In this document: positions 28,369 to 39,229 of the stretch, in pieces
Layout of the letters: every line of letters begins with the position of its first letter
Position numbering within the stretch: position 1 is the stretch's first letter
Assembly (NCBI RefSeq): GCF_001945445.1
Contig: NZ_MSXW01000026.1
Span: forward strand, 1 to 64,000
Direction: 5' to 3'
Length of the DNA: 64,000 nucleotides
Source of the DNA: Pseudomonas sp. PA27(2017)
Lineage (GTDB): Bacteria; Pseudomonadota; Gammaproteobacteria; Pseudomonadales; Pseudomonadaceae
The notes under the pieces: generated by a model
The model's database searches: none
Seen by the model: only the letters and a program-made list of their open reading frames with translations
Told to the model about the DNA's origin: nothing
Translations under genes and position numbers: made by a program

Positions 28369-29427
28369 TCAGGCATCAGATGAGGCATTCCCGCTCGAGG
28401 TCACGGCAGCGAGCTGTTTTTCCAACTGCTTCACACGCCGCGCCATGTCGTCCAGCTGGCGGATACGCGCCACGCTTTTCTTCCACTCGGCTGCAGGTTG
28501 CATGGCGGTACCCGATGAATAGGCACCGGGCTCGGTGATCGAACGCGTGACCATGGTCATGCCGGTCACGAATACGCCATCACACACATCGATATGACCG
28601 ACCATGCCGACGCCGCCGGCGATCATACAGTTCTTGCCGATCGACGTGCTGCCGGAAATCCCGACGCAGGCAGCCATCGCCGTGTTGTCGCCGACCTGTA
28701 CGTTGTGCGCGATCATGATCTGGTTATCCAGCTTCACGCCATTGCCGATACGCGTATCGGACAGCGCACCGCGATCGAGGGTGGTGTTGGCGCCGATTTC
28801 GACGTCATCACCGATGCTCACGCCGCCGATCTGGGCGATCTTCTGCCAGACGCCCTTCTCGTTGGCGAAGCCGAAGCCCTCACCACCGATCACCGCACCG
28901 GACTGGATGACCACACGTTTGCCGATACGCACGTCGTGATACAGGGTGACCCGCGGCGCCAACCAGCCGCCCTCACCGATTTCGGATCGCGCACCGACCA
29001 CGCAATGGGCACCGACGGTGACACCGGCAGCGATCTTCGCGCCCGCCTCGATCACCGCGTACGGACCAATCGCGGCGCTCGGGTCGACCTGCGCATCGCC
29101 GGCGACCACGGCCGTCGGGTGAACACCCGGCGCAGCCTTAGGCTTGCGATCGAACAGGTGGGACAGCGACGCGTAGGCCAGGTAAGGGTTGGCGACAATC
29201 AGCGCATTGCCAGTGAAGCCTTCCGCATCCGCCGCCGTCAGCAGCACCGCCGCCGCCTGGCAACTGCCCAGGTGCTTGCGATACTGCGCATTGGACAGGA
29301 ACGTCAGCTGAGACGGGCCGGCATCCTGCAAGGTTGCCAGCCCGTCGACCATCTGATCAGCCGCGCCGCGCAAGGTGGCGCCCAGCTGCTCGGCCAACTG
29401 GCCGAGCGTGAATACTGGTGTGGACAT
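28369..29427 (-). CDS. lpxD: UDP-3-O-acylglucosamine N-acyltransferase
   Basis: Adds the second hydroxyacyl chain in lipid A synthesis. About 352 residues: an N-terminal uridine-binding domain (residues 1-100), then a left-handed beta helix of hexapeptide repeats with the catalytic His in [14 protein letters not shown], and a C-terminal helix ending ASSDA as in P. aeruginosa. Three consecutive Met codons make the exact start uncertain by up to two residues. It overlaps or abuts the end of skp. Confidence 0.97.
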   Translation of the reverse strand: MSTPVFTLGQLAEQLGATLRGAADQMVDGLATLQDAGPSQLTFLSNAQYRKHLGSCQAAAVLLTAADAEGFTGNALIVANPYLAYASLSHLFDRKPKAAPGVHPTAVVAGDAQVDPSAAIGPYAVIEAGAKIAAGVTVGAHCVVGARSEIGEGGWLAPRVTLYHDVRIGKRVVIQSGAVIGGEGFGFANEKGVWQKIAQIGGVSIGDDVEIGANTTLDRGALSDTRIGNGVKLDNQIMIAHNVQVGDNTAMAACVGISGSTSIGKNCMIAGGVGMVGHIDVCDGVFVTGMTMVTRSITEPGAYSSGTAMQPAAEWKKSVARIRQLDDMARRVKQLEKQLAAVTSSGNASSDA

Positions 29428-29429
29428 CA

Positions 29430-29933
29430 TCAACGCATCTGGTTCATGCGCTCGATAACTTGGCGGGTGATGTCGAACTGCGGTTTGACATCGATGACCG
29501 CGCCGCGCTCGAGCACCAGGTCGAAGTTGCCATTCTTGATGACTTCTTCAACGGCCTTGTCCAGGTTGGGTTTGAGCTTCTTGAGCATGTCGCGATCGGC
29601 AACGGCCTTGGCTTCGTTCAACTCCTTGGACTGGAACTGGAAGTCACGGGCTTTTTGCTTGAAGTCCAGCTCGAGACGCTCGCGCTCGGCGGTCTGCATC
29701 TTCTCGCCATCTTTGACGATGCGATCCTGAATGCGCTTTGCGTCGCTTTCCAGCGTCTTGAGCTTGTTCAGTTGCGGGCCGAATTTCTTCTCGGCGTCGA
29801 CGGCGTAGCGCTTGGCCGCGTCGGACTCGAGCAGGGCCATCTGGTAGTTGAGCACGGCGACCTTCATTTCCGCGAAGGCCGGAGTGGCCAGCATGGTGAC
29901 GCTTAACAGAACCAATTGAGTCAACTTACGCAC
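29430..29933 (-). CDS. skp: OmpH/Skp family periplasmic chaperone
   Basis: Holds unfolded outer-membrane proteins in the periplasm on the way to BamA. 167 residues with signal peptide [21 protein letters not shown], then two short strands around a long, charged coiled-coil hairpin (residues about 45-125), as in the trimeric Skp. It lies 48 bases after bamA and directly before lpxD, its standard place. Confidence 0.95.
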   Translation of the reverse strand: MRKLTQLVLLSVTMLATPAFAEMKVAVLNYQMALLESDAAKRYAVDAEKKFGPQLNKLKTLESDAKRIQDRIVKDGEKMQTAERERLELDFKQKARDFQFQSKELNEAKAVADRDMLKKLKPNLDKAVEEVIKNGNFDLVLERGAVIDVKPQFDITRQVIERMNQMR

Positions 29934-29981
29934 GGTGCAACTCCTGCAGAAAAACTGTCTTGGTGATTCGTGAGCAGACGC

Positions 29982-32342
29982 TTAGAACGTCTGGCCGAGG
30001 GAGAACTGGAATACCTGGGTATCGGCATCGTCCGGCTTCTTGACCGGCATCGCCAGGCTGAAACTCAGCGGGCCGAGTGCCGTGATCCAGGTAACGCCAA
30101 CACCCACCGAGCTGGCCAGGTTGCCGAAATCGATGTCGCAGCTGTCGCCACGGCGCTTCTGGCCGGCGCTGCAATCGGTGTCGAAGACGTTACCCACGTC
30201 CCAGAACAGCGCGGTACGCAGCGAACGCTGATCCTTGACGAACGGCAGCGGGAACAGCAATTCGGCGCCGCCCTGGATCAACACGTTACCACCGAACGGC
30301 AGCGGATCCTGATCCGGGTCAGCCAGCGTACCCGGATTGGTACCGGTACTTGGCGTACTGCGTGGGCCCAGGCTGCTGTCCTCGAAGCCACGTACCGAGT
30401 TGAAGCCACCAGCGTAGTAGTTCTCGTAGAACGGCAGCTTGTCGGTCGAACCGAAGGCGCCACCGTAACCCAGCTGCGTGTGGAAGCGCATGGTGTAGGT
30501 GTCGGTCAACGGCTTGAAGACCTGGCCGCGATAATCGAGCTTGTAGAACGACAGGTCGCTACCCGGCACGGTGGTCTCGAAGACCAGGCTCTGGGAATGA
30601 CCGCGGTTGGCCAGTACGCCACGGTTCAGGGTGGACTCGGACCAACCGACGGAGGCCTTGAAGTTGAGATACTTCTCGCCTTCCTGACGGGTGAAGTCGA
30701 AGATTTCGTCGACGGTGTAGCGGCCGGTGTTGATTTCGTCCTGCTGCACGGTCAGGCCGTAGGTCAGGCGCGCGGTCTCGCTGATCGGGTAACCGATGTT
30801 GATGCCGGCGCCGAGGCTGTCGACCGAGTAGCTGGATACGTCGACATCGAGTTCGTCGTAGTCGGTGGTGCGATAGAAGGCGTTGTAGCCAAGGCTCACG
30901 CCGTCTTCGGTCCAGTACGGGTCGGTGAACGAAAAGTTGTAGCGGCTCTGGTATTCGCTACGGGTCAGGCCGAGGCTGACGCGGTTACCGCTACCCAGGA
31001 AGTTGTTCTGGGTGATCGAACCGCCGAGGATCAGACCGGCGTTCTGGGCGAAACCCACGCTCGCGGTGATCGAGCCGGACGCCTGCTCCTCGACGCTGTA
31101 GTTGACGTCGACCTGGTCGTCGGTGCCCGGCACTTGCGGGGTTTCGACGTTGACTTCCTTGAAGAAGCCCAGACGCTCCAGACGCGTCTTCGACTGGTCG
31201 ATCAGGTAGGTCGATGCCCAGCCGCCTTCCATCTGACGCATCTCGCGGCGCAGCACTTCGTCTTCGGTCTTGGTGTTGCCGCGGAAGTTGATGCGGTTGA
31301 CGTAGGCACGCTTGCCCGGATCGACGACGAAGGTGATCGATACCGAGTTGTCGTCGTTGTGCGGCTCGGGCACGCCGTTGACGTTGGCAAAGGTGTAACC
31401 CTCGTTACCCAGGCGGCGGGTGATCAGTTCGCTGGTGCTGGTCATCACCTTGCGGGAGAAGACCTGGCCCTCTTTGACCAGCAGCAACGCGCGCACTTCT
31501 TCTTCCGGCACCTTGAGGTCGCCGGACAGCTTCACGTCACGAACGGTGTACTTCTCGCCTTCATCGATATTGACGGTGATGTAGACGTGTTTCTTGTCCG
31601 GCGTGATGGATACCTGGGTGGAGGTGATATCCATGTTGATGTAGCCGCGGTCCAGGTAATAGGAACGCAAACGCTCCAGGTCACCGGAGAGTTTTTCGCG
31701 GGCGTACTTGTCGTCGTTGCGGAAGAACGACAGCCAGTTGGTGGTCTTCAGCTCGAACAGGTCCTGCAGGTCTTCATCGGAAAAAACCTTGTTGCCGACC
31801 ACGTTGATGTGCTGAATGGCCGCGACACTGCCTTCATTGATATTGATCTTCAGTGCCACGCGGTTGCGCGGCTGAGGAATCACTTCGGCATCGATCTCGG
31901 CGGAGTAACGGCCCTGGGCCACATATTGGCGCTGCAGCTCGTTACGCACGCCTTCGAGGGTCGCACGCTGGAAGATTTCGCCTTCGGCCAGGCCGGACTG
32001 GTTCAGCCCCTTGAGCAGATCATCGCTGCTGATGGCCTTGTTGCCTTCGATCTCGATGCTGGAGATCGACGGGCGCTCGACCACGGTGATGACCAGCACG
32101 TTACCGTCGCGGCCCAGTTGAATGTCCTGGAAGAAGCCGGTCTTGAACAGTTCGCGCGTCGCTTCGGTGAGCGTGCGATCATCGGCCGACTCGCCGACGT
32201 TCAGGGGCAGTGCGCCAAACAGGCTGCCCGCGGACACGCGCTGCAGGCCGTTAACGCGAATATCGGAGATGGTGAAGGACTCGGCGTGAACTTCGGCGAT
32301 CATCAATGCGGAAAGAACCGCAGGTAGCAGCAGACGTTTCAT
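29982..32342 (-). CDS. bamA: Outer membrane protein assembly factor BamA
   Basis: The essential core of the machinery that inserts beta-barrel proteins into the outer membrane. 786 residues: signal peptide (residues 1-20, ending EVHA), five POTRA repeats (about 22-420), then a 16-strand barrel ending with Phe (FSLGQTF), the usual C-terminal signal. The barrel shows the VRGFEDSSLGPRS segment corresponding to the conserved (V/I)RGF loop. It follows rseP after 73 bases. P. aeruginosa calls this protein Opr86. Confidence 0.98.
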   Translation of the reverse strand: MKRLLLPAVLSALMIAEVHAESFTISDIRVNGLQRVSAGSLFGALPLNVGESADDRTLTEATRELFKTGFFQDIQLGRDGNVLVITVVERPSISSIEIEGNKAISSDDLLKGLNQSGLAEGEIFQRATLEGVRNELQRQYVAQGRYSAEIDAEVIPQPRNRVALKININEGSVAAIQHINVVGNKVFSDEDLQDLFELKTTNWLSFFRNDDKYAREKLSGDLERLRSYYLDRGYINMDITSTQVSITPDKKHVYITVNIDEGEKYTVRDVKLSGDLKVPEEEVRALLLVKEGQVFSRKVMTSTSELITRRLGNEGYTFANVNGVPEPHNDDNSVSITFVVDPGKRAYVNRINFRGNTKTEDEVLRREMRQMEGGWASTYLIDQSKTRLERLGFFKEVNVETPQVPGTDDQVDVNYSVEEQASGSITASVGFAQNAGLILGGSITQNNFLGSGNRVSLGLTRSEYQSRYNFSFTDPYWTEDGVSLGYNAFYRTTDYDELDVDVSSYSVDSLGAGINIGYPISETARLTYGLTVQQDEINTGRYTVDEIFDFTRQEGEKYLNFKASVGWSESTLNRGVLANRGHSQSLVFETTVPGSDLSFYKLDYRGQVFKPLTDTYTMRFHTQLGYGGAFGSTDKLPFYENYYAGGFNSVRGFEDSSLGPRSTPSTGTNPGTLADPDQDPLPFGGNVLIQGGAELLFPLPFVKDQRSLRTALFWDVGNVFDTDCSAGQKRRGDSCDIDFGNLASSVGVGVTWITALGPLSFSLAMPVKKPDDADTQVFQFSLGQTF

Positions 32343-32415
32343 GAAGTCCTTTCTTATTCCAACTAACGATAAGAAATCAGTCGTTCGAGACGAAAGATAT
32401 ATAATTCAGCTGAGC

Positions 32416-33768
32416 TCACAGGCGACCAAGGTCGTTGACCAGAGCCAACAGCATCACCCCGATCACCAGGCTGATACCAATCTGCATCCCCCAACCCTGC
32501 ACCCGTTCGGACAGTGGGCGGCCTCGCACCCACTCGACCAGGTAATAAAGCAGATGTCCGCCATCCAGAACCGGGATGGGCAGCAAATTGAGAACGCCGA
32601 GGCTGATACTCAGGTAGGCGAGGAAATTCAAAAAGTCCCCAAGGCCCGACTCGGCCGAAGCGCCCGCCACTTTAGCAATGGTTATCGGCCCGCTCAAGTT
32701 TTTTACCGAGAGCTCACCGAAGAGCATTTTCTTCAATGAATCGAGGGTCAGAAGGCTCATCGTCCAGGTTCGCGCGCCCGCCTCACTGACCGCCTCGAGT
32801 GGCCCATAGCTGATTTCGCGAAGCATCTGCGCCGGCCATTGTGCCGGCGCCACGCCGGCGCCGAGGTAACCGTTGGCCGCTTCGCCCTCGCCTTTCGAGG
32901 CCAGGGTCACGGGTACATCCAGGCGCTGACCATCACGCTCCAGGGCGATGCTTACCGACTTGCCCGGCAGCCCGCGTACGCGATCAACCAGATCCTGCCA
33001 ATCGCTCAGGGATTGCCCGTCCAGCGCCAGCAGGCGATCACCGACTCGCAGGCCGGCGGCCTGGGCCGGCCCTTGCGGGTCGAATTCGGCGAGCACCGGC
33101 GCCAGGCTCGGACGCCATGGACGGATGCCCAGCGAGGCGATCGGATCAGGCTCATTGGCGCCGCGCAGCCAGTTGTCCAGTTCGACGCGATGGGCCGTGT
33201 CGGCACCACCATCGGGATGCCGCGTAGTGATCAGCAGCTCACCACTTTCACCGAGACGACGCACCAGTTGCAGGTTGACCGCCGACCAGCCCGTGGTGGC
33301 CTTGCCGTTGACCGCAACGATTTCCTCACCTGCCTGCAGGCCGGCAACCTGAGCAAGGCTCCCCGCCTCCACAGCGCCGATGACCGGCCGCACTTGCTGA
33401 CTGCCGAGCATGGCCACCAGCCAGAAGAACACCAGCGCCAAGGCGAAGTTGGCCGCCGGGCCCGCAGCCACGATGGCGAAGCGCTGCTTGACGGTCTTGC
33501 GATTGAACGATTGCTCGACCAACTCCGGCGGCACGTCGCCTTCGCGCTCGTCGAGCATTTTCACGTAGCCGCCCAGTGGGATGGCGGCGATCACGAACTC
33601 GGTGCCCTGGCGATCATGCCAGCGCACCAGCGGCGTGCCGAAACCCACGGAGAAACGTAGTACCTTGACGCCGCAGCGGCGAGCTACCCAGAAATGGCCG
33701 TATTCATGGAAGGTCACCAGCACCCCAAGCGCGATCAGGGTGCCAACGATCATATAGAGTGCGCTCAT
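32416..33768 (-). CDS. rseP: Site-2 protease RseP
   Basis: An inner-membrane zinc protease that cuts anti-sigma factor (MucA/RseA type) after envelope stress, releasing sigma-E/AlgU. 450 residues, with zinc motif HEYGH at residues 21-25 in the first membrane helix, two PDZ domains (about 115-300), and the third ligand in [14 protein letters not shown] chose the Met of [16 protein letters not shown] by family match; the frame is open 26 codons upstream. The start overlaps the dxr stop by four bases. Confidence 0.97.
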   Translation of the reverse strand: MSALYMIVGTLIALGVLVTFHEYGHFWVARRCGVKVLRFSVGFGTPLVRWHDRQGTEFVIAAIPLGGYVKMLDEREGDVPPELVEQSFNRKTVKQRFAIVAAGPAANFALALVFFWLVAMLGSQQVRPVIGAVEAGSLAQVAGLQAGEEIVAVNGKATTGWSAVNLQLVRRLGESGELLITTRHPDGGADTAHRVELDNWLRGANEPDPIASLGIRPWRPSLAPVLAEFDPQGPAQAAGLRVGDRLLALDGQSLSDWQDLVDRVRGLPGKSVSIALERDGQRLDVPVTLASKGEGEAANGYLGAGVAPAQWPAQMLREISYGPLEAVSEAGARTWTMSLLTLDSLKKMLFGELSVKNLSGPITIAKVAGASAESGLGDFLNFLAYLSISLGVLNLLPIPVLDGGHLLYYLVEWVRGRPLSERVQGWGMQIGISLVIGVMLLALVNDLGRL

Positions 33769-34958
33769 GCCACTTCTCCGCGATTCAACCACTGCCCGGC
33801 CAGCTCCCGCGCACGGCGGTCGGCTTCGAGCACGGTATCGAGGCAATCCACCGCAACGACCGGCTCGGCCTCGAGAACGCCGCCAATGATACGCGCGATA
33901 TCGGTAAAGCGAATCCGCCGCTCGAGAAATGCCGCTACCGCCACTTCGTTCGCGGCATTGAGCATCGCCGGCGCGCTGCCGCCCGCCTCCGCCGCCTCAC
34001 GGGCCAGACGCAGGCAGGGAAAGCGAACGTCGTCCGGGGCCTGGAAATCCAGGCGCGCCACGGCGAGCAGATCCAGCGGTGCGACGCCCGAGTCGATACG
34101 CTGCGGCCAGGCCAGGGCGTGGGCGATCGGCGTGCGCATATCGGGATTGCCCAACTGGGCGAGCACCGAGCCGTCGACGTAATCGACCAGGGAATGGATG
34201 ACGCTCTGGGGATGGATCAGCACCTCGACCTGCTCGGGGCGTGCGTCGAATAGCCAGCAGGCTTCGATCAGTTCCAGACCCTTGTTCATCATGCTGGCCG
34301 AGTCGACTGAAATCTTGCGACCCATCGACCAGTTAGGGTGGGCACAGGCCTGCTCGGGCGTTACCGCATGCAGCGCCTCGGGTGAGGACTGACGGAACGG
34401 CCCGCCGGAAGCGGTGAGCAGGATGCGTCGCACGCCGACCGGCTGCAGACCGCGCGCGTAATCCTGAGGCAGACACTGGAAGATCGCATTGTGCTCGCTG
34501 TCGATCGGCAGCAGGACGGCGCCACTCTGACGCACCGCGCGCATGAACAGCGCGCCGGACATCACCAATGCTTCCTTGTTGGCAAGCAGCACCTTCTTGC
34601 CAGCTTCGACAGCCGCCAGGGTCGGCTTGAGCCCCGCCGCACCGACGATGGCCGCCATCACGGCGTCCACCTCGGCATGGGCGGCGACCTCGCACAATCC
34701 GGCCTCGCCAGACAATACGCGAGTATCCAGCCCAGCCTGCTTCAGGCGCGTTTGCAGATCGGCTGCCGCTACGGCATCGGCGACCACGGCGAAACGCGGA
34801 CGATGGATGACGCAAAGCGCTTCCAACTCGGCCAGGCGACTGAAGGCGGTCAGGGCAAATGCCTGGTAACGCGACGGATGGCGCGCGATGACGTCGAGGG
34901 TGCTCAGGCCGATTGAACCGGTAGCCCCCAAAACGGTGATCTGTTGAACCTGGCTCAC
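33765..34958 (-). CDS. dxr: 1-deoxy-D-xylulose-5-phosphate reductoisomerase
   Basis: Second step of the MEP isoprenoid pathway and target of fosmidomycin. 397 residues: NADPH-binding [18 protein letters not shown] at the N-terminus, metal and substrate residues in [13 protein letters not shown], and [26 protein letters not shown] chose GTG 34958, which overlaps the cdsA stop (GTGA) and has GGGGCG upstream; an ATG at 34982 would add eight residues not typical of the family. Length agrees with P. aeruginosa Dxr. Confidence 0.96.
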   Translation of the reverse strand: MSQVQQITVLGATGSIGLSTLDVIARHPSRYQAFALTAFSRLAELEALCVIHRPRFAVVADAVAAADLQTRLKQAGLDTRVLSGEAGLCEVAAHAEVDAVMAAIVGAAGLKPTLAAVEAGKKVLLANKEALVMSGALFMRAVRQSGAVLLPIDSEHNAIFQCLPQDYARGLQPVGVRRILLTASGGPFRQSSPEALHAVTPEQACAHPNWSMGRKISVDSASMMNKGLELIEACWLFDARPEQVEVLIHPQSVIHSLVDYVDGSVLAQLGNPDMRTPIAHALAWPQRIDSGVAPLDLLAVARLDFQAPDDVRFPCLRLAREAAEAGGSAPAMLNAANEVAVAAFLERRIRFTDIARIIGGVLEAEPVVAVDCLDTVLEADRRARELAGQWLNRGEVA

Positions 34959-35770
34959 AATGCGCCCCAACCAGCCAGCCACAGCAACATGGCGAATACG
35001 GGAACCGCCGCCGTCAGGCTGTCGATGCGGTCGAGCACACCACCATGGCCAGGCAGCAGGTTGCTGCTGTCCTTGATGCCGGACTGGCGCTTGAACATGC
35101 TCTCGGTAAGATCACCGACCACCGAGATCAACACCACCAGCGCAGCGGCCGGCAGCGCGAGAAGAAACTGCGCGAACGACCAATCGCGATAAAAGCCCAC
35201 CACTACCGTCAGCAGTAAACTCAGCAGCAGGCCACCGACCAGGCCTTCCCAGCTTTTGCCGGGGCTGACCCGCGGTGCCAGCTTGCGCTTGCCGAAACGC
35301 TTGCCGGAGAAATAGGCGCCGATGTCCGCCACCCAGACCAGCGCCATCACCGCCAGGATCAGCCAGTTGGCCAGCTGCCATTGCTTGATCACCACCAGTC
35401 CTTGCCAGGCCGGCAGCAGAATCAGCAAGCCGATCGCCAGGCGCCCCAGCAGGCCGCCCCAGTAGCGGCTGCTATCCGGGTAATTGAGCACCAGAAAGGT
35501 CGCGAAGGCCCACCACAGCACGCCAGCGACCAGCAGCCACGGCGCCAGCACGGGGGCGCTGTAAAGCAGATAAAGCAGTACAGCCACCAGGGCGGCATAG
35601 GCGACACGCAACGGCTGAGCTTCGAAGCCCGCCAGACGGGCCCATTCCCAGGCACCGAGCACGACCACGACGGCGATGAACAGCGCGAACGCGCCACCTT
35701 CGAGCAGGAAGAACCCTGCCAGGGCGACCGGCAGCAGGATCAGCGCCGTAATGATTCGTTGCTTGAGCAT
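34955..35770 (-). CDS. cdsA: Phosphatidate cytidylyltransferase
   Basis: Makes CDP-diacylglycerol, the precursor of all phospholipids. 271 residues, with about eight membrane segments and the signature [29 protein letters not shown] near the C-terminus. [20 protein letters not shown] precedes it. It shares one base with the end of uppS and overlaps dxr, forming uppS-cdsA-dxr-rseP-bamA. Confidence 0.97.
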   Translation of the reverse strand: MLKQRIITALILLPVALAGFFLLEGGAFALFIAVVVVLGAWEWARLAGFEAQPLRVAYAALVAVLLYLLYSAPVLAPWLLVAGVLWWAFATFLVLNYPDSSRYWGGLLGRLAIGLLILLPAWQGLVVIKQWQLANWLILAVMALVWVADIGAYFSGKRFGKRKLAPRVSPGKSWEGLVGGLLLSLLLTVVVGFYRDWSFAQFLLALPAAALVVLISVVGDLTESMFKRQSGIKDSSNLLPGHGGVLDRIDSLTAAVPVFAMLLWLAGWGAL

Positions 35771-36534
35771 CAGGCGCGGGCCTCGGCTTCGACTTGTTCA
35801 CTGGTTTTGCCAAAACGTCGCTGACGCTTGGCGAAATCGGCCAGCGCCGCGCGCATGGCGTCGTGCTTGAAGTCCGGCCACAGCAGGTCGGAGAAGTACA
35901 GTTCACTGTAGGCCATCTGCCAGAGCAGGAAATTGCTGACCCGATGTTCGCCGCCCGTGCGAATGCACAGATCCGGCAGCGGTAACTCACCGGTAGCCAG
36001 GCAGCCCTGGAGCAGGCGCGGGGTGATGTCCTCGGGTTGCAGATGACCGCCCTGCACTTCACGCGCCAGACGCTGCGCGGCCTGGGCGATATCCCACTGA
36101 CCGCCGTAGTTGGCGGCGATCTGCAGGATGAAGCGTTTTTCGCCGGCCACGCCAGCGGTCGCCGCTTCGGCTTCGCGCATGGCGGCCTGCAGCTCGGGAT
36201 GGAACCGCGAGCGGTCGCCGATGATGCGCAGGCTGATGCCGTTCTCGTCGAGCTTGCGTGCCTCGCGACGCAAAGCGCTGAGGAACAGCTCCATCAACGC
36301 ACCGACCTCATCGGCCGGGCGCTGCCAGTTCTCGCTGGAGAAAGCGAACAGGGTCAGCACTTCCACGCCCGAATCGGCGCAGACCTCGATGACCGCTCTT
36401 ACCGCATCGACGCCCGCCTTGTGCCCGGCCACACCGGGCAGCAGGCGCTTGCGCGCCCAGCGGTTGTTACCATCCATAATGATCGCCACGTGCCGTGGAA
36501 CGGCCATCACGGCACCGACTTTGGAATTGTCCAT
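35770..36534 (-). CDS. uppS: Undecaprenyl diphosphate synthase
   Basis: Cis-prenyltransferase that extends farnesyl diphosphate with eight isoprene units, making the carrier for peptidoglycan and O-antigen. 254 residues with catalytic Asp21 in HVAIIMDGNNRWARKR, FAFSSENWQRP, and the C-terminal DLCIRTGGEHRVSNFLLWQ. The exact start is uncertain between Met1 and Met10. It follows frr by 16 bases. Confidence 0.97.
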   Translation of the reverse strand: MDNSKVGAVMAVPRHVAIIMDGNNRWARKRLLPGVAGHKAGVDAVRAVIEVCADSGVEVLTLFAFSSENWQRPADEVGALMELFLSALRREARKLDENGISLRIIGDRSRFHPELQAAMREAEAATAGVAGEKRFILQIAANYGGQWDIAQAAQRLAREVQGGHLQPEDITPRLLQGCLATGELPLPDLCIRTGGEHRVSNFLLWQMAYSELYFSDLLWPDFKHDAMRAALADFAKRQRRFGKTSEQVEAEARA

Positions 36535-36550
36535 GGCGACTTCCTGGCCG

Positions 36551-37108
36551 TCAGACGGCCATCAGGTCCGCTTCTTTCTGCTTCACGGCGACGTCGATCT
36601 CGGCCACGAACTTGTCGGTCAGCTTCTGTACGTCGTCAGCAGCGCGACGTTCTTCGTCTTCGCTGATTTCCTTTTCCTTGACCAGATCCTTGAGCTGGCT
36701 CATGGCGTCGCGACGGATGTTGCGCACCGCAACACGGGCGTCTTCGGCGGCATCACGGGCCTGCTTGGTGAAGCCCTTGCGGGTTTCTTCGGTCAGTGCC
36801 GGCATGGTGACCAGCAGCAGCTCGCCCAGGTTGGTCGGGTTGAAGCCCAGGCCGGAGCTCTGGATGGCCTTGTCGACCGCGCTCAGCATGCTGCGCTCGA
36901 ACGCCACGACCTGCAGGGTGCGCGAATCCTTTACGGTTACGCTGGCGACCTGGTTCAGCGGGGTGTCCGCGCCGTAGTAAGGCACCATCACGCCGCCGAG
37001 GATGCTGGGGTGAGCCTGACCGGTACGAATGCGGCTGAATGCGTGAGCCAGCGATTCCAGGCTCTTCTGCATGCGAACCTGGGCGTCCTTCTTGATTTCG
37101 TTGATCAT
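36551..37108 (-). CDS. frr: Ribosome recycling factor
   Basis: Splits post-termination ribosomes together with EF-G. 185 residues, the family length, with N-terminal [20 protein letters not shown], core TGQAHPSIL, and a C-terminal three-helix bundle rich in charged residues. The ATG overlaps the pyrH stop by four bases. The order tsf-pyrH-frr-uppS is the general proteobacterial one. Confidence 0.98.
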   Translation of the reverse strand: MINEIKKDAQVRMQKSLESLAHAFSRIRTGQAHPSILGGVMVPYYGADTPLNQVASVTVKDSRTLQVVAFERSMLSAVDKAIQSSGLGFNPTNLGELLLVTMPALTEETRKGFTKQARDAAEDARVAVRNIRRDAMSQLKDLVKEKEISEDEERRAADDVQKLTDKFVAEIDVAVKQKEADLMAV

Positions 37109-37848
37109 TCTTTACCTTCCTCGACCAAAGTTCCTTCGGCGCCGCCCACCACGACATTGAGCAGGGCACCCGGCTTGTTCATATTGAAAACACGCAGCGG
37201 CATGTTGTGATCACGGCACAGGCAGATGGCCGTCAGATCCATCACGCCCAGCTTGCGATCCAGCACCTCGTCATAGGTGAGGCGATCGAATTTTTCCGCA
37301 TGCGGATCCTTGAATGGATCGGCAGTGTACACACCATCCACCTTGGTTGCCTTCAGCACCACATCGGCGTCGATTTCGATACCGCGCAAGCAGGCGGCCG
37401 AGTCGGTGGTGAAGAACGGATTACCAGTGCCAGCGGCGAAGATCACCACCTCACCGGTTTTCAGATGGCGCATCGCCTTGCGGCGATCGTAGTGGTCGGT
37501 AACGCCGACCATGGAGATGGCCGACATGACCAGCGCGGGAATGTTCGAGCGCTCCAGGGCGTCACGCATGGCCAGAGCGTTCATTACCGTGGCCAGCATG
37601 CCCATGTGGTCACCGGTGACCCGATCCATACCGGCGGCGCTCAGCGCTGCACCACGGAACAGGTTGCCACCGCCGATCACCACACCCACCTGCACGCCGA
37701 TACCGACCAACTGGCCGACTTCCAGCGCCATGCGATCGAGCACCTTGGGATCGATGCCGAAATCTTCCGAGCCCATCAGGGCCTCGCCGCTGAGTTTGAG
37801 CAGAATGCGCTTGTAGCGCGGTTGACGACCACTCACCTGCTGAGCCAT
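37105..37848 (-). CDS. pyrH: UMP kinase
   Basis: Phosphorylates UMP to UDP in pyrimidine synthesis. 247 residues of the amino-acid-kinase fold: [14 protein letters not shown] (residues about 14-27), [14 protein letters not shown], and [20 protein letters not shown] used the Met of [14 protein letters not shown], two codons after an earlier Met, by family match. Its upstream region holds a terminator and a MITE-like element that separate it from tsf, so it probably has its own promoter within the 125 bases between that terminator and its ATG. Confidence 0.98.
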   Translation of the reverse strand: MAQQVSGRQPRYKRILLKLSGEALMGSEDFGIDPKVLDRMALEVGQLVGIGVQVGVVIGGGNLFRGAALSAAGMDRVTGDHMGMLATVMNALAMRDALERSNIPALVMSAISMVGVTDHYDRRKAMRHLKTGEVVIFAAGTGNPFFTTDSAACLRGIEIDADVVLKATKVDGVYTADPFKDPHAEKFDRLTYDEVLDRKLGVMDLTAICLCRDHNMPLRVFNMNKPGALLNVVVGGAEGTLVEEGKE

Positions 37849-37974
37849 TACCATTCTCTCCTGCGGCGTAAGAAAAACCTGCGAACCGAGTGGCTCGCAT
37901 ATCGAGCGCTTCGACAGCGCTCACGACCGTGAGTGCCACGGGCACCAACCATCGTTTCGAAAAAAATCCCCTTT

Positions 37975-38010
37975 GAAAAAGAGGCCGCGCGCGTGAGCGG
38001 GCAGCCTCTT
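37975..38010 (-). terminator. tsf terminator, displaced from tsf by the MITE-like element
   Basis: On the minus strand AAGAGGC and GCCTCTT enclose a GC-rich loop and are followed by TTTTT. It lies 289 bases beyond the tsf stop because the repeat element intervenes. Confidence 0.7.
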
Positions 38011-38024
38011 CTGGGGCGCTAGCG

Positions 38025-38290
38025 AGGGTCTGTTGCCATTTCAACGCGAGCCGCGTTGCCGCGAGAAATCTCGCCAGGCGAGGCGGAGGACGCAGGGAAT
38101 GGTGTTCCCTTTTCAAGTCCTCCAACGACGCATGGCGAGATTTCTCGCGCAACCCGAAGGGCCGGGCTCGTTTTGCCGCGATACTGCGTTTCTCGCCGGC
38201 TCATTTGGCCAGCCAAACTTCGCGGCTCGTGCCTTGCCTCGCGGCAAAACGGGCGCCGGCGCGGCCGTGCGTGAAACGGCAACAGACCCT
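38025..38290. mobile_element. MITE-like element with 13-bp perfect terminal inverted repeats
   Basis: The element starts AGGGTCTGTTGCC and ends with its exact complement GGCAACAGACCCT; similarity extends a few bases further (TTTCA on both sides). Inside are two large nested hairpins. The first (38061-38148) has outer arms GCGAGAAATCTCGCCA and its complement, then GGAGGAC/GTCCTCC, then GGGAA/TTCCC. The second (38169-38251) has outer arms CGTTTTGCCGCGA and its complement, with inner TTTGGC/GCCAAA. No transposase is encoded, so it would need one in trans. No clear target duplication is visible. It begins eight bases after the tsf stop. Confidence 0.75.
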
Positions 38291-38298
38291 AACAGCTA

Positions 38299-39162
38299 TC
38301 ACTGCTTGCTGGCAGCAACCTGAGCAGCAACTTCGGCAGCGAAGTCGGTCTCGGCCTTCTCGATGCCCTCGCCCACTTCGTAACGAACGAAGGAAACGAC
38401 TTCGGCACCGGCTTTCTTCACCAGGTCGCCGACCTTGACTTCAGGATCCATGATGAAGGCTTGCTCGACCAGGCTGGCTTCAGCCAGGAACTTGGCGATA
38501 CGGCCCTTGACCATGTTCTCGACGATGTTTTCAGGCTTGCCGGCGATCTTCTCGGCGTTCAGCTGCAGGAAGATTTCCTTTTCCTTGGCAACCAGCTCCT
38601 CGGAAACCTGGTCGGCGGAAACAACGGCCGGGTTGGACGCAGCAACGTGCATGGCAACGTGCTTGGCCAGCTCGTCATTGCCGCCCTTCAGGACGACCAG
38701 AACACCGATGCGGTGGCCGTGCAGGTAGGCACCAACGGTGTCACCGGAAACAGCGGTCAGACGACGAATGTTGACGTTCTCGCCGCACTTGGCAACCAGG
38801 GCTTCACGAGCGGATTCGCGCGAGGCGATCAGCGGAGCGGCTTCGGTCAGGTTCTTCTCGAAGGCTTCATCCAGGCTTTCCTTGACGAAGGCCTTGAAGT
38901 CGTCCTGCAGAGCCAGGAAGTCGGTCTGCGAGTTGACTTCGATGATCAGGCCGCGGTTGCCTTCGACGCGAACGGCGATGGAACCTTCGGCAGCGATGTT
39001 GCCAGCCTTCTTGGCAGCCTTGATGGCACCCGAAGCGCGCATGTCATCGATCGCTTTCTCGATATCGCCACCAGCGGCAACCAGGGCCTTCTTGCACTCC
39101 ATCATGCCTTGGCCGGTACGCTCGCGCAGTTCCTTGACCAGTGCTGCAGTAATCTCTGCCAT
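38299..39162 (-). CDS. tsf: Translation elongation factor Ts
   Basis: Guanine-nucleotide exchange factor for EF-Tu. 287 residues: N-terminal UBA-like domain with VKELRERTGQGMMECKKAL, then the core with NSQTDFLALQDDFK (the TDF segment that contacts EF-Tu), and a short C-terminal module ending AAQVAASKQ. It follows rpsB after 128 bases containing a strong hairpin. Directly after the stop comes a repeat element rather than the terminator. Confidence 0.98.
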   Translation of the reverse strand: MAEITAALVKELRERTGQGMMECKKALVAAGGDIEKAIDDMRASGAIKAAKKAGNIAAEGSIAVRVEGNRGLIIEVNSQTDFLALQDDFKAFVKESLDEAFEKNLTEAAPLIASRESAREALVAKCGENVNIRRLTAVSGDTVGAYLHGHRIGVLVVLKGGNDELAKHVAMHVAASNPAVVSADQVSEELVAKEKEIFLQLNAEKIAGKPENIVENMVKGRIAKFLAEASLVEQAFIMDPEVKVGDLVKKAGAEVVSFVRYEVGEGIEKAETDFAAEVAAQVAASKQ

Positions 39163-39229
39163 CTTGAAAATCCTCTTGGTAGGTCTTCAACCATCACCCG
39201 CAAGGCGGGCGATCAAATCTTTGAGTGAC

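Larger units (their letters stand above)
37849..38298 (-). other. 450-base gap between tsf and pyrH
   Basis: From the tsf side the gap holds eight spacer bases, a 266-base MITE-like element (38025-38290), a terminator hairpin (37975-38010), and about 125 bases with the presumed pyrH promoter. I see no credible gene: the open frames here lie in the hairpin arms of the element. Confidence 0.7.

Noticed and set aside
38019..38323. Small open frames across the tsf-pyrH gap on both strands
   Set aside because: They lie in the palindromic arms of the MITE-like element, have no ribosome site and end at hairpin boundaries.
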